A DNA stretch of 64,000 nt, taken from Mauremys mutica. Taxonomy: Eukaryota > Chordata > Testudines > Geoemydidae. The stretch covers positions 10,071,501 to 10,135,500 of the forward strand of contig NC_059084.1 of assembly GCF_020497125.1 (NCBI RefSeq), read 5' to 3'. Of the stretch, positions 35,595 through 46,679 are shown one piece after another (position 1 is the first letter of the stretch; each line of letters opens with the position of its first letter). Under the pieces are notes generated by a model. That model ran no database searches. It worked only from the letters and a program-made list of their open reading frames with translations, and was not told the origin of the DNA. Both the position numbers and the translations under genes were made by a program.

Positions 35595-38500
35595 AGGATG
35601 GGTGTAAGCCACTTAAAATGACTTATAAGATTGCTTCAGAGTCTCTGTTGTCACCATCTTTCCCTGTGTGATTCTATCTTCTATGACTCAAATCAAATTT
35701 CCATCACCATTTATCTTCTCTTGAGCAAGGGTGTTTAACAAAAGTGTTCTTGATAGCTTTCAACTTAAGTTATAATTAAGTGTGGTCTACTTAAATGCCC
35801 CTGACGTTGCAATAGGATACGTAGTTTTTCCTTGATGTCCTAAACACTTTTGTAGAATTCTGCCCTGTTTAAACATCTACTGGTCTTATGTTTGAAAACA
35901 CCTGTCATATGAAGATCTGAAAAACCTAACAGGTAATGGCAGTGGGGGTGGTCCTTCTCTATCTGATGCACTGCTCCAGCACTGAGCATGCTGCACTAAC
36001 AAACAAAATTCTCTTTCTGAATGAGATCATGGTGCAGATGTGTTCTGTACATAATAGGCTGGACTGGATCCCAAGAATCTTAGTGTAAGGAAGCTCCATG
36101 TGTAATTAGAGGAATTTCTATGGGCCTCCCAAGTTCTGTGCTCCTAATCACCTGGCCCTTTCACTCCTTACTCAGCAAAAAAGTCCCACTCATCTTAATG
36201 GAACAACATAGACTCATAACCATGATGGTCCCTTCCGGCCTTAAAGTCTATCAGTCTGACCACGAGGATGTTGCATAGAACGTCACCCACCCATACATGC
36301 AATAGGCCCATAAGCTCTTGCTGAGCTACTGAAGGCCTCCCATTTTGACCGAAAGACTTCAAGTTGCAAAGAATCCACTAGTACAAACCAGCAAGTGACC
36401 CGTGCCCTAGACATGGCTGAGTGAAGATTGACAGATCAGGCCCTAAATTTGCAATATTGTATTCATTCTCACCAGAGCAGAGAACTCACCAGCTTTCAAG
36501 AACCTAGTTGCTTGAGCTCACTGGTGGTACAAGAGTTCACTGAATCTCAACCCAAAATGCATTTATTTTATCATGAAAAAGAAAATTCAAATATAGATGG
36601 CTCCACTTGAAAATGAACAATCCATCACTCTTACCAACACTACTTGCAGCATTCCTTACATTTAAACTTGTTAAACGATCCACTGCAGCTGGGAAATGTC
36701 CACTTGGTAATGATGCCCACTGCAAACAAAACCTACACTTCATTCTCAGACCATGGCTGCCATATGCTAAAAGCTCACTGCAAGGAGCTGTTATTAATTA
36801 AAGGCATATGAAGGGTCTAATTATTAGCAGATTTGTAGGCCTGTTATTTAGTAACACATGTTACTGTTAAGCCTGTTGTCTACATGTACTGAACATCATG
36901 TATTTTATTTGCTGTAGGAACATTTTATAATATGCTGTTAACATATCATTTTAAAAACAATCTTACAAAGCAGATTTTGGAACAGAATTTAGCACTGGCC
37001 TGTGCATTTGCTGTAATTTTGTAGTAAATCAAGGTAATAACTTTTCATTTGTACAGAGAATACTGTATAATAAAAACCGCACTATAAATATGGGCCTGAT
37101 TTTTGTCAGAGATCATGAGCAATTGCGGCTCCAAATGGCAACAGCCAGAATTGTGGGTGCTCAGCACTTCTGAAAATCAAGCTCTGAAAGTATTTGCACA
37201 AGCAAGTTCTCTTAGTATCTGCATGGAGTCTGGCCGGTTAGGTACTTTAGATGTCCCTTCCTCATACAGGAAGAAGGAGCTTGTTTTTTAACCACATAAA
37301 AAAAAATGGATAACTTATCCCAAACCTGGGGAAATCTTTTGGAGGATTTGGCTCCAAGTAGTATCCCAGCCCAAAAAGACAAGACTTCAATTCTAACTAG
37401 ATGGTTTCCTAACATACGGCAAAAGACTTTCAGCACAATCTGTTCATAGGAAACTCCCTGAGTCTGCCATTTGACTTGTCCAAACCAGCCAGAAGGAGAT
37501 CTAGTCTAGTGATTACCTGAAGCATTCCAGGCTCTCGTCCCAGCTGAATCCCTGATTCGCTATATGACTTGGGCAACTATATAACCTTGCGGTGCCTCAT
37601 TCAACTTGGCTGTAAAATTGGGCAAAAAGCAGCTCACTGAAAAACTGATATTGCCCTAGAACTGAGCTCTCCTGGATGGATGGAAAACTAAAGGGTATTG
37701 CCTCTGCATCTTCTGATGTCAGTGTCACTGCATGTACTCCTGGCTAATGATGAGGCAAAAAACACTCATACCGGGACTTCATAGATCAAGAGGAGTGATA
37801 TGCAACTTGCTTAAACAAAGGCCATGCCTACATGGGGGAAAGGAAACTCTAGAAAACACATTAACTAATATCTGTTACCACATTTTCTATCATGATACAT
37901 TTTTCCAGTGTAGGCCCAGCCAAGTAAATGTTGGAACAGAAGGCCGCTCAGCCCTCCAGTTGTTCAATTAAACCAGGTATTCATGGCCAAAAAAAAAAAA
38001 TTGAATACTCAGTGTCCCCCCACCAAGAAAAAAACAGTGGAACATAACCACAAGGTCAGGGTGACAGCATTTCAGTACTGACCTCAGTAAGGGTTTGATC
38101 CAAGAACAAAATCTGTATCCCAGGTGCTGAAGGAAAGCCTGTTTGTGCCTAACATATTTTAGATTCTTTTTCCCCCACAATTCATCCTTGAATAAATGTT
38201 ACCTTTGTGCTTTTGCCAAGGTCAGTGATGTGATATGGGTTATCTTCCTTTATAAAAGCCATTTGGTTAGGTTAACTGCCCAATTACATGGATAACTGCT
38301 CTCTTTAAGCATCATCCTCTAACTCTTATTAGATCAAAACCCGCCTAATACATTCAAAGAGTACTTCACACCCATGCTGATTACTTTCTGTGTACGTGAT
38401 TTATGTTGTGATGCTAAAGTTTGCCATGCATATCTTAAAAATCATATTTATGTCAACACTGTAAATCATTTTGTAGAATTCTACTTTGCTATTGGCACAT

Positions 38501-38971
38501 TTGTCTGTATAACTTGAGGTATAAATAATGTCTCTTTTGGCCTGAGTTTTTAACGAAGCCATTACTTTTAAACTAGGAAACTCGTTTGAAATACAGTTCA
38601 GAAACCGAAAAGTTGAAATTAGGTTCTATTCCTCTGTTGTCTAAAGCAAGGCTTAAATGGAAGCAGGATTGGGATGTAAATGTAAACATGACATTGTAGA
38701 ATGATCAGGTCTAAAAGTTATTTTGACTGTGTGTGTTTGGTTTTATAACTAAACATAAAACCAAATTATAATTATTTCTATTAGCAAGGAAGCAAGATGA
38801 AAATGTAACTATGTAGGATGACAGCTAATTCATAGCTTGGCATAAATTATGCTTAAATCTTTGAAATACGGAGACAAAAACAATTTGTCCACAAATTAGA
38901 TGGCAAAAAATGTTGTAATTTTGCGGGTAAAGCAATACTAGTACTGAAAACATTAGATGTTTACCATTCTT
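35595..38971. other. No gene recognised
   Basis: AT-rich. A short segment at 36227-36262 (GATGGTCCCTTCCGGCCTTA) looks like a variant CR1-type tail at low certainty. ORFs up to 79 codons have no recognisable features. Confidence 0.45.
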
Positions 38972-39027
38972 ACATTCTAAGACAGTCACCTACAGTCACA
39001 CTATTTAGTACTGGTCTACCCAATGTT
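38972..39027 (-). repeat. Perfect inverse copy of 27261-27316
   Basis: The 56 bases here are the exact complement of part of the hAT element at 26943-27981. I could not see matching hAT sequence on either side, so this is either an isolated fragment or the best-preserved part of a very decayed copy. Confidence 0.85.
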
Positions 39028-40276
39028 TACCAAACAATGTAACTGTTAGCTAACAAAATCCATATCTGTAAATTACATGAAAAAATAAAACTTAGGTAGG
39101 GTTTCCTTAGTCTACATAATACAAGAATATACACAGGCTGTAGGTATTGTTGCCTTTTGTTACCTTTTATAATGCTTTTGCAGTATATTTTTTGGAGAGG
39201 GGGAGATTTTTTTGCATACTTTGTGCAGCAGCTGCCATGCCACTGGGATGTTTGGTCTTAAATTATGGAATTTTCATTGAAGAAAATGTGCTGTTAACAG
39301 TACCTCTTTTCAAAAAAGCATGTGTTTATTTTCCCTTATATCAAATAGATTTTAAAAATTAGATTGTCTGTTACATTTGCTGTTTCCCACATTGATTGAT
39401 TGTTTTGAAATATACAAGAAAGAGCTGAAATTAGATTGTATGCATATAATTTTCCTTTCACTAGTCACTTTTGCCTCCAGAAATCAAATAGCAGAAGCAT
39501 AGATTCCTCGCTTTCAGTCAGTATTGTCCCTTAAGCAGAAAGTCTAGCACTTCATGTTAGAGGCATCCTTTGTTCCCTTTACGTGGGGTATGGCCACAAT
39601 TGGGCATCAGAGAAATCCTCTATCGTTTCCATTAATTTCATTGTTTTATCTAGTTGCAGAGCTACAAAGATTTTCAGAATTGTTTGATAAGGAAAACGAA
39701 TCAAACTTAAAATTGTCATAATTATTAACGTATAGTCTGCTTCTCTGGGAATGATTTTGGCAAGCAGACCCATCAAAGAAGGCTGGGAGTGTTTAATCAC
39801 AATCTGCAAAAGAGGAACTAAGGCCTGATCTAAAACCCATTTAATTCAAGAGGCACTTCTCTCCTGGCTTCCTTTAGATTTGGGTTCAGACCCTGAGTTC
39901 TATGTTTAGAATTCAATATATTGGGCCACTAGGATTTACCCATCTTTCATTGTCTCAGGGTGGTAGAAACCACACAGCTTACCCTGTTTTGTTTAATCAT
40001 TCCATAATTCAGTAGCCCTCACAAAGAAACCTTACAGCTCATAAATGGTCCACTGTTTATATAAAGCCAGGGTAAAGCCAGCCTCTGCTTCTAGTTACTT
40101 GTTGTTGGGCCTTTCCTTGCAGTCACATCACACACAAGCTATGTGGAGTTTTTGAGTTGACTAGAGGAAATCTTCACCCAGCAGAGCCAACCTTTTCCTT
40201 ACTCCAAAGGATCATCATCACTTTGATGTCGGCACTTTGAAATGATACAGTCACCACTAAAGACATCTGTATTTAA
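39028..40276. other. No gene recognised
   Basis: AT-rich. The 71-codon frame at 39147-39362 and 76-codon frame at 39579-39809 have no recognisable features. Confidence 0.5.
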
Positions 40277-40351
40277 TGGAAGAACTATTATTTCAGTCCT
40301 GGCTGGATCTCTGCCCTGCTTGCCCCATGGCTTCCTCCTGGAAGAACTATT
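40277..40351 (+). repeat. 49-bp templated insertion flanked by 13-bp direct repeats
   Basis: TGGAAGAACTATT occurs at 40277-40289 and 40339-40351. The enclosed DNA is nearly identical (46 of 49 over 40293-40341) to 40785-40833, in the same orientation about 490 bp downstream. The direct repeats look like a target duplication around a copied segment. Confidence 0.75.
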
Positions 40352-40784
40352 CTTTAAAGTGAAGCTAAGCTGAACATGTTTGTTAGCTGGCGCTGGTGAA
40401 ATAATTCATTTTCATTTATAAATAGAATAGTGTGATTGGATATTGGTACCTCAGTCCCCTCTGCCACGACACTTCATGAGAAGATTATACTTCTCTGTAT
40501 GAAGTGAAAATTACCTTCGGGGGCGGGGGGGGCCAATTTAATTATTATTATTCTGCTTCCTCCTGTCTCCATGGTGATCCTATCCAAACGGCCTGTTCCC
40601 TTCTGTTGTATTGGCCCTTTTTTTCCCCCTCCAGACAGTAATAAATCAGCTATGCATAAGCCTGAATCAAAGTATTAATCACTGGCCTAGGTAGGAGTAC
40701 TGCCTACTGCATTTAGTACTGTAGCTTCTAAATCCAGCCACTCCACCTTCCTCACTCCAGGGCCTCTCCCTGGGTGCATGAAGG

Positions 40785-42260
40785 TCAGTCCTGCCTGGAT
40801 CCCTGCCCCGCTTGCCCCATGGCTTCCTCCTGGCAGAGGAGGACTGGCTGGTGGGGGAGGGTGGGGAGAGCGTCAAGCCTCCTGTGCTAAAGCAGCTCTT
40901 GCAGCTCTCCCCAAGGCTGCCACCTGCGTGGGTCCACACAAGGGCGGTGATTGTGCTGAGAAGTGCCTGCCAGCAGCCGAGGCTGGGCTCCAGGTAGCAC
41001 TAGCGCTGCGGGCCCTGGGGTCCCCCTCCCATGCAGTCAGAGAGGGGGGGGCAAGGCTCTGCTCTCAGCCCCCTCCCCGCTGCACGCGGAGTTTGCAGGC
41101 AGTGGCGGGGCCAGGCACCCGGGAGGCTCTGAGGCAATGCTGTTTGCAGCTAAGCCCCTGCATCAGTTCAGGATTTACTGGGGGGAAGATGCCCCTAATT
41201 TCCTGCCGTGCCTGGGCGGGCAGGTTTGCAGCAGATGGCAGCGGGACCCCTCTACCCCCCCCCCCTTTCCACTCCCCTCTCCCCCCGGCTCTGTTGTGGG
41301 GGGAGGGGGTGTTACCTGGGTTCTCTCCGGCTGGAGGGGCAGCGCAGGCGGCGCAGTCCGTGAGGACGCTGGGGTCGCTCTGAGACCTGCCTCGGGGGAG
41401 AAAACAGCCGGTCCCTTCTGCCGCTGCAGCCATGGGGGGCGGGGGGGGCTCATGGAACGGGAGGCGGCCAAGGTCACAATGGGGAAGGGGGGGCCGGAGC
41501 CCGGAGCGCCAGCAGCTTCAGCCCGGCCGCGGCAGCATCGTCCCCGGCCTCCTTCCGCCAGCTCCCGCCGAGGCTCCGCACCTGCCGCATCCAGCAGCCG
41601 CAGCGATGCCGCTAACGCACCGGGCGCCTATTGCCGCTCATGGGCGAACTTGCTGTCGTGCGGCTCCGGGGGGGGGCCGGCCTGAGCTGGGGCCGGGCTC
41701 TCCCCTCCCCCGCGCTCCCCCCCCCCCTCCCGCCCGAAAGCAAAACCTTCGCTCCCGCAATCGCTTTAATCGGCTGCGCTTCTTGGAGCATCTGTTGGAG
41801 AACATTGGGATTCTCCCATCGTGCCCCGCGAGCGGGAGTGTGACATCACGGCGGGGCCGGGGGGGGGGGGGGACACCTGCACTGCACAAAGGGAGGGCGG
41901 CAGCAGCAGGTGTGCGCGGCTAGGGGGCTCCGGGGGGGGGGGGTGCAGGAAGCTGGGGGGTCCCTACGGTTAATCTGCCGCTGGTTGCATTTCAACCCCC
42001 CTCCCCCCAGCACATCGCCCCCCCCCAGCTCCTCTGCTGCGAGGCGGGGGGGGGGGTTGGGCTGCTGTCATGTGACCAATCAGAGCCGCCCAGCAGGGTT
42101 TGTCCGGGTGCGTGTGAATGGGGGGGGGGGATCCCAGCGAGACTGGTCCCCTCCTCGCCATTGCCTCTTCCGGGAGCTGCAGCTGGGACCCGGTGCTGGC
42201 TCCGGCTCGGGCTCCCCTGGCCGGGACTCGCCTTGCTCCGGGCGCCGCGTGTGAGTGGGC
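40785..42260 (+). promoter_or_regulatory. CpG island, candidate promoter and first exon
   Basis: An abrupt GC-rich, CpG-rich stretch in AT-rich DNA. It contains a CRE-like TGACATCA (41841-41848), an E-box-like TCATGTGAC (42068-42076) and a CCAAT box GACCAATCAGA (42074-42084). About 170 bases further on lies CCGCGT|GTGAGT, a strong splice donor at 42251. A plus-strand transcript starting near 42100-42150 with a non-coding or short first exon would fit. No downstream coding exon was recognised, so the gene is unknown. Long ORFs here (201 and 240 codons) come from the lack of stops in GC-rich DNA and match no family I know. Many poly-G/poly-C runs occur. Confidence 0.6.
42251..42256 (+). other. 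Candidate splice donor GTGAGT
   Basis: GTGAGT follows GGCGCCGCGT at the 3' edge of the CpG island. It matches the donor consensus at all intronic positions +1 to +6. It would end a first exon that begins downstream of the CCAAT box. Confidence 0.4.
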
Positions 42261-42319
42261 ACTAGGCTAGTGTGCCAGACTGCACGTGGAGAGCGTGTGC
42301 ACCGCGTGTCAGCGAGTGC

Positions 42320-43260
42320 CTTCTGTGCGGAGAGCACGTCAAGCGTGTGCAGTGTATGTGTGTGTGCACTGTGCGCGCCTGCCTGTGGGCGTGTCAGCAT
42401 GTGCAGTGCGTGTGTTTGTGTGTATTGTGCGCTGTGTGGGTGTGTCAGCGTGTGCAGTGTGTGCGCGCATTGTGCACTGTGTGGGCGTGTCAGTGTGTGT
42501 GTGGGTGCATTGTGCGCTGTCTGGGCGTGTCAGCATGTGCAGTGTGCGCGCACATTGTGCGCTGGCTGGGCGTGTCAGCATGTGCAGTGTGTGTGTGTGC
42601 ATTGTGCGCTGTGTGGGCGTGCCAGCATGTGCAGTGTGTGTGCATTGTGCGCTGTGTGGGCATGTCAGCGTGTGCTCTGTGTGTGTGTGTGCGCGCATTG
42701 TGCGCTGTGTGGGCATGTCAGCATGTGCAGTGTGTGTGTGTGCGTGCATTGTGCGCTGGGTGGGCGTGTCAGCGTGTGCAGTGTGTGTGTGTGTGTGTGT
42801 ATTGTGCGCTGTGTGGGCGTGCCAGCGTGTTCAGTGTATGTGTGTGCACGTGCGTGTTGTGCGCTGTGTGGGCGTGTCAGTGTAAGTGTGTGTGCATTGT
42901 GCGCTGTGTGGGCGTGTCAGCGTGTGCAGTGTGTGTGTGCATTGTGCACTCTGTGGGTGTGCCAGCATATTCAATGGGTGTGTGTGTGAGTGTGCGTGCG
43001 TGTTGTGCGCTGGGTGGGCGTGTCAATGTAAGTGTGTGTGCATCGTGTGCTGTGTGGCGTGTCAGCATGTGCATTGTGTGTGCATTGTGGGCGTGCCAGC
43101 GTGTTCAATGGGTGTGTGTGTGTGCGTGCGTGTTGTGCGCTGGGTGGGCGTGTCAGTGTAAGTGTGTGTGCATCGTGCGCTGTGTGGCGTGTCAGCATGT
43201 GCAGTGTGTGCGTGTGTGTGCATTGTGCACTGTGTGGGCGTGTCAGCGTGTGCAGTGTGA
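42320..43260 (+). repeat. GT-rich minisatellite, about 19 units of about 47 bp
   Basis: The unit is roughly GTGGGCGTGTCAGCATGTGC, then AGTG(TG)n, then CATTGTGCGCT. I count about 19 units; spacing varies with the TG tract. Near the 3' end a higher-order period of about 129 bp is visible (GTCAATGTAAGTG at 43022 and GTCAGTGTAAGTG at 43152). Three units contain GTAAGT (42882, 43028, 43158). Because the unit lacks stops, long plus-strand ORFs (244, 366 and 199 codons) run through in all three frames. They are not taken as genes. Confidence 0.9.
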
Positions 43261-44232
43261 CTGCCTTGCGGGGCCTCTCTCATCTGGGCACTTGACTAGG
43301 TTACAGATTGGACCCGTTGTTGGCCTTATCCCCTTTGCCTGTGTCGCGGAGCCTCTGCCCAGCCTTTCCTGACTACATTCCCCCAGAAGCGGAGAAAGAA
43401 CAGGTGGCACGACAGACCCAGCGAGCTGCTGCTGCCCATGTCAGCTGACGATCTGCCTAAAACCCAGCCCTCCAAAAAAAAAAATAATAAAAAAATAAAG
43501 GCTGTGGGCAGCTTCCAGTTTGCCAGGCACTAGCTGCCCTGACACTGGTGGGGGAAGGAGGGGAGCATGACTCAGTGGTACCATCAGTGCTTTCCTTAAC
43601 AGCCTAATTTCAGGGACAAGGTGGCTTCACCTTGGACTGGAACAATCAGAGCAGGCTGCTTTTCTATGGCTGGGAAGTAGAGCTGGTCAGGAATTTTCCC
43701 AAGGAACATTTTTTAATTTTTGAAATATCTTTTATATTATAAATTAAAACAAAAACATAATAAAAAGTCAAAACCAGAACCAAACATTTCAATTGACCCC
43801 AAATGATTGTTTTCTTTGGAATTTCACTTTAGAGGAAATTTAAAAAAAAATTGTTTTCATTCTCTTCTTGATGGATTTTTTTTTCAAATGTGTGGCATTT
43901 CTCAGGTATCAAAAAATCCAGTTCATGTCCAGAACTATGACCAGGGTGGATTGCTTGGCTGCATATGCTCCAGTGCTCTGTGTTATTTCTTCCCTGTTAA
44001 AACTTTAAGTTACTGATGTTCCAGTTAGAGAAGCAGGGACGCTTTGTAGGCACTGCTCTGCTAGTGGAATAGCACTGAGTTTACCCATGCAGCCCTTGCC
44101 TAGAATACACAGTGGTCTCGGTCCCACACATTTATCTGTACAGAGCACTCCCCACTGTTGGGATTGTGTGTAATGCGCCCTTGACACAAAAGCCAGGTTT
44201 AAGGGCTGGGGGTTTGCACACACGTGTGCACA
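43261..44232. other. No gene; possible decayed repeat at 43681-43870
   Basis: 43681-43870 (AGCTGGTCAGGAATTTTCCC onward) resembles, in inverse, 51730-51892, which ends AATTCTCAACCAGCTC. These may be two copies of one old AT-rich element. Nothing else is recognised. Confidence 0.35.
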
Positions 44233-44833
44233 TGCTACAGCAGGGGTGGGCAAACATTTTGGCCTGAGGGCCACATGGGGGTTCCAAAACTATGGAGGGC
44301 CAGGTAGGGAAGGCTGTGCCTCCCCAAAGAGCCAGGCCCCTGCCCCCTCCCACTTCCCACACCCCTCAGAACCTCCCACCCATCCAACCCCCCCTGCTCC
44401 TTGTCCCCAGACCACCCCCTCCCGGTACTCCCTACCCCTAACTGCCCCCCGGGACCCCACAACCTACCCAACCCCCCTGCTCCCTGACTGCCCCAACCCC
44501 TATCCACAACCCTGCCCCCTGACAGGCCCACTGGGACTCCCACACCTATCCAAACCCCTCTGCTCCCTGTCCCCTGACTGCCCCCCAGCACCCCCTGCTC
44601 ATCCAACCCCCCCGCTCCCCCTTACCATGCCACTCAGAGCAGTAGGACTGGCAGCTGCGTGGCCCGGCAGGAGCTCGCAGCCCCGCCGCCCAGAGCGCTG
44701 GCAGCATGGTGAGCTGAGGCTGCAGGGGAGGGGGGACAGCAGGGGAGGGGCCAGGAGCTCAAGGGCCGGGCAGGATGGTCCCGTGGGCCAGATGTGGCCC
44801 ATGGGCCATAGTTTGCCCACCTCTGTGTTACAG
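44233..44833 (+). mobile_element. Non-autonomous hAT-type element, relative of 3459-4243
   Basis: The element is 44241-44825, beginning CAGGGGTGGGCAAAC and ending GTTTGCCCACCTCTG. The flanks TGCTACAG (44233-44240) and TGTTACAG (44826-44833) match 7 of 8. It shares with the 3.4-kb element both the C-rich tandem interior and the right third (GAGGGGGGACAGCAGGGGAG, GGCCATAGTTTGCCCACCTC). It is 200 bp shorter, largely through fewer C-rich units. Confidence 0.87.
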
Positions 44834-45004
44834 GCATAGCTGGTAGCGACACCTACACTTAAGGTTGCTGGACACGTCCTCTTATAAGACTGTGTACATT
44901 TGCTTATAACTTTGTGAAACTTAAACCATTTGGGTTGAAATTGTCCATCATAGATGTCTGCTCCAGGCTGAATTTTTTTAAAAATTCTAGCCAGAAAAGG
45001 GGGT

Positions 45005-46105
45005 TCGGGAAAGATTTCTTTGAGGCTGTGTAATTGCTTAATGATACCCCTCACGAGTTCCAGCAAGGGGTGGTAGGTGACTACAATAGGCATGCTGTCA
45101 GTGGTGTTTTGTCTGTATTGAAGCAGATTTTCTTGGGGATTTGGGTGGCCTGTTCCATGATGCAATCTACTTCTCTGGTGGAATGTCCTTGTTTGGTGAA
45201 TGTGGTTTTAAGCGGGTTAAAGTGTGTATCCCAGATTTTCTCCTTGGAGCATATTCTCTAATATCTGAATGCCTGGCTGAAGATAGTAGTTTTCTTAGTG
45301 TGTCTAGGTTGGTTACTGGATCTGTGGAAGTAAGTGTGGTGATCCATGAATTTCTCGTATATAGTTTTCATAGGGTTCCATTGTTGAAGCTGAGCATGGC
45401 ATTCAGGAAGTTGATGCTGGTGTGGGAGTGTTCTAGAGAGAGTTTGACGGATGGGTGATGGTTACTGAAGTTGTGATGGACATCTGTGAGGGAGTTTGTC
45501 ATCTGTCCAGAAGATGAAAAGATCATTGATGTATCTCAGGTTTATCATTGGTTTCATGGTGCGTTTGTCCAAACCATGGGAACAATCATGGGTACTGGGA
45601 TGGCTCCCCAGTATGCCAAGCTCTTGACGAGCCACCTTGAGGAAGAATTTCTGGACAAAGTGCTTGATGAATGTACAATTACTATAGGTGAGGATGAAAT
45701 GACTGACTTTGGCTGTGTGTTTGGTGTGGATATCTGAGTGTTTTATTGCCTTGTAGATATTTGAGGCAGTCAGCGATGCTATGTTGGTGTCTAGGGAGGT
45801 GTCACGCACACTGACAAGGATGGCATTCTGAGGGAGGTTGTTAATGTTGTAGAGTTTCTGGAGGAAGTTGATTCTGTTCTGGAGGAAACTGGCCCTTTGT
45901 GCGGTCGGTGGTTTGAGGATGGTTCCCGAGTTCTGATGTTCCTTCCGTGAGATTGCAAAGGCTAGATATTGTGTGTTCTTTGTTTGTGTATCGTGAGAAG
46001 GTGGGTGGGTTTGTGGGAGTTGAAGTTGTAGAGTTTCTTTTGGAGTTGTTTGAGGAAAGCAGTGCTTGGATCCCTTCCTTTCTTATGGCTGAGTCAATTG
46101 CCTCT
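45005..46105 (-). pseudogene. Penelope-like element reverse transcriptase, broken
   Basis: Read on the minus strand, fragments follow the Penelope RT order. First, frame-shifted N-terminal RT sequence at about 45840-46100. Then the motif A region LVSVRDTSLDTNI, where the usual catalytic Asp position is Arg. Then SNCTFIKHFVQ, an inverted block (see findings), RYINDLFIFWTDDK (the YIDD box, here YIND), HTSINFLNAMLSFNNGT, and VVTYHPLLELVRGIIKQL in the connection towards the C-terminal domain. The motif B segment MGTGMAPQYAKL reads on the opposite strand at 45572-45651. Several frameshifts and stops exist. No GIY-YIG domain or terminal repeat was found at this site. Ends are approximate. It cannot encode an active enzyme. 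Confidence 0.85.
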
Positions 46106-46679
46106 GTATTTGCTTTGGTCCCTGCCAATCCAAGCAGCAAGAAACAGGCTGGGAATCAATCAAAGGTATTTTATGCCAGAGCTGCCCTTAGGCCACTTAG
46201 TTATTTTTCAAAGCACTGGCATCATATCTGTGGTGGGGAGGCTAGGAATAATAATTGTGTTCAATTATTAAAACACTGAGCATGTAGCACAAAGCATTTC
46301 ATATTTTGCAAAAGATACAGATTTGTATGAAACATCTATAATAATAATGAATAGTGAATCCAATTGCACCTTTCATGAGATTATTTTATGAGGGTTCTGC
46401 AGTGTTTATGGTGGGTCTAAGCCCCAAAGGACTGGTATGTGGGGATCTCACAGAGATTTCTTCCCTTTGGAGGAAAACACACATAACACTTTCAGGATCA
46501 GACGCAATATTAGTTGTTAGCATATTTCCTGAGCATAATTCCAATCCTTTTAGCTCCCTATTTATATTTCTCTTGTCATTGCAACATCTCCCAATTTAGT
46601 ACAAGGAATTGACACCTTTTTTTTCTTTGTGGATTACAACCTATATCTCACTGATCAGAGGACAAATTTCATGGGTCAC
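46106..46679. other. No gene recognised
   Basis: AT-rich. 110- and 81-codon frames in this stretch lack recognisable features. Confidence 0.45.

Noticed and set aside
40963..41685. 240-codon ORF in the CpG island
   Set aside because: Low-complexity Gly/Pro/Ala/Ser composition, no recognisable domain, overlapped by other long frames on both strands. Typical of stop-poor GC-rich DNA.
42320..43260. CRISPR-like repeat array
   Set aside because: The spacers are not unique; units are tandem variants of one another, in vertebrate DNA.
42272..43372. 366-codon ORF, Cys/Val/Ala-rich with a repeated motif
   Set aside because: It runs through a GT-rich minisatellite whose unit has no stop on the plus strand. 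All three plus frames are similarly open, and the unit length varies with TG copy number, so no frame is kept.
45486..45737. Plus-strand 83-codon ORF with an RT-like motif, as a separate gene
   Set aside because: It is the motif B block of the minus-strand Penelope RT, inverted locally; the sequence outside 45572-45651 fits only the minus-strand element.
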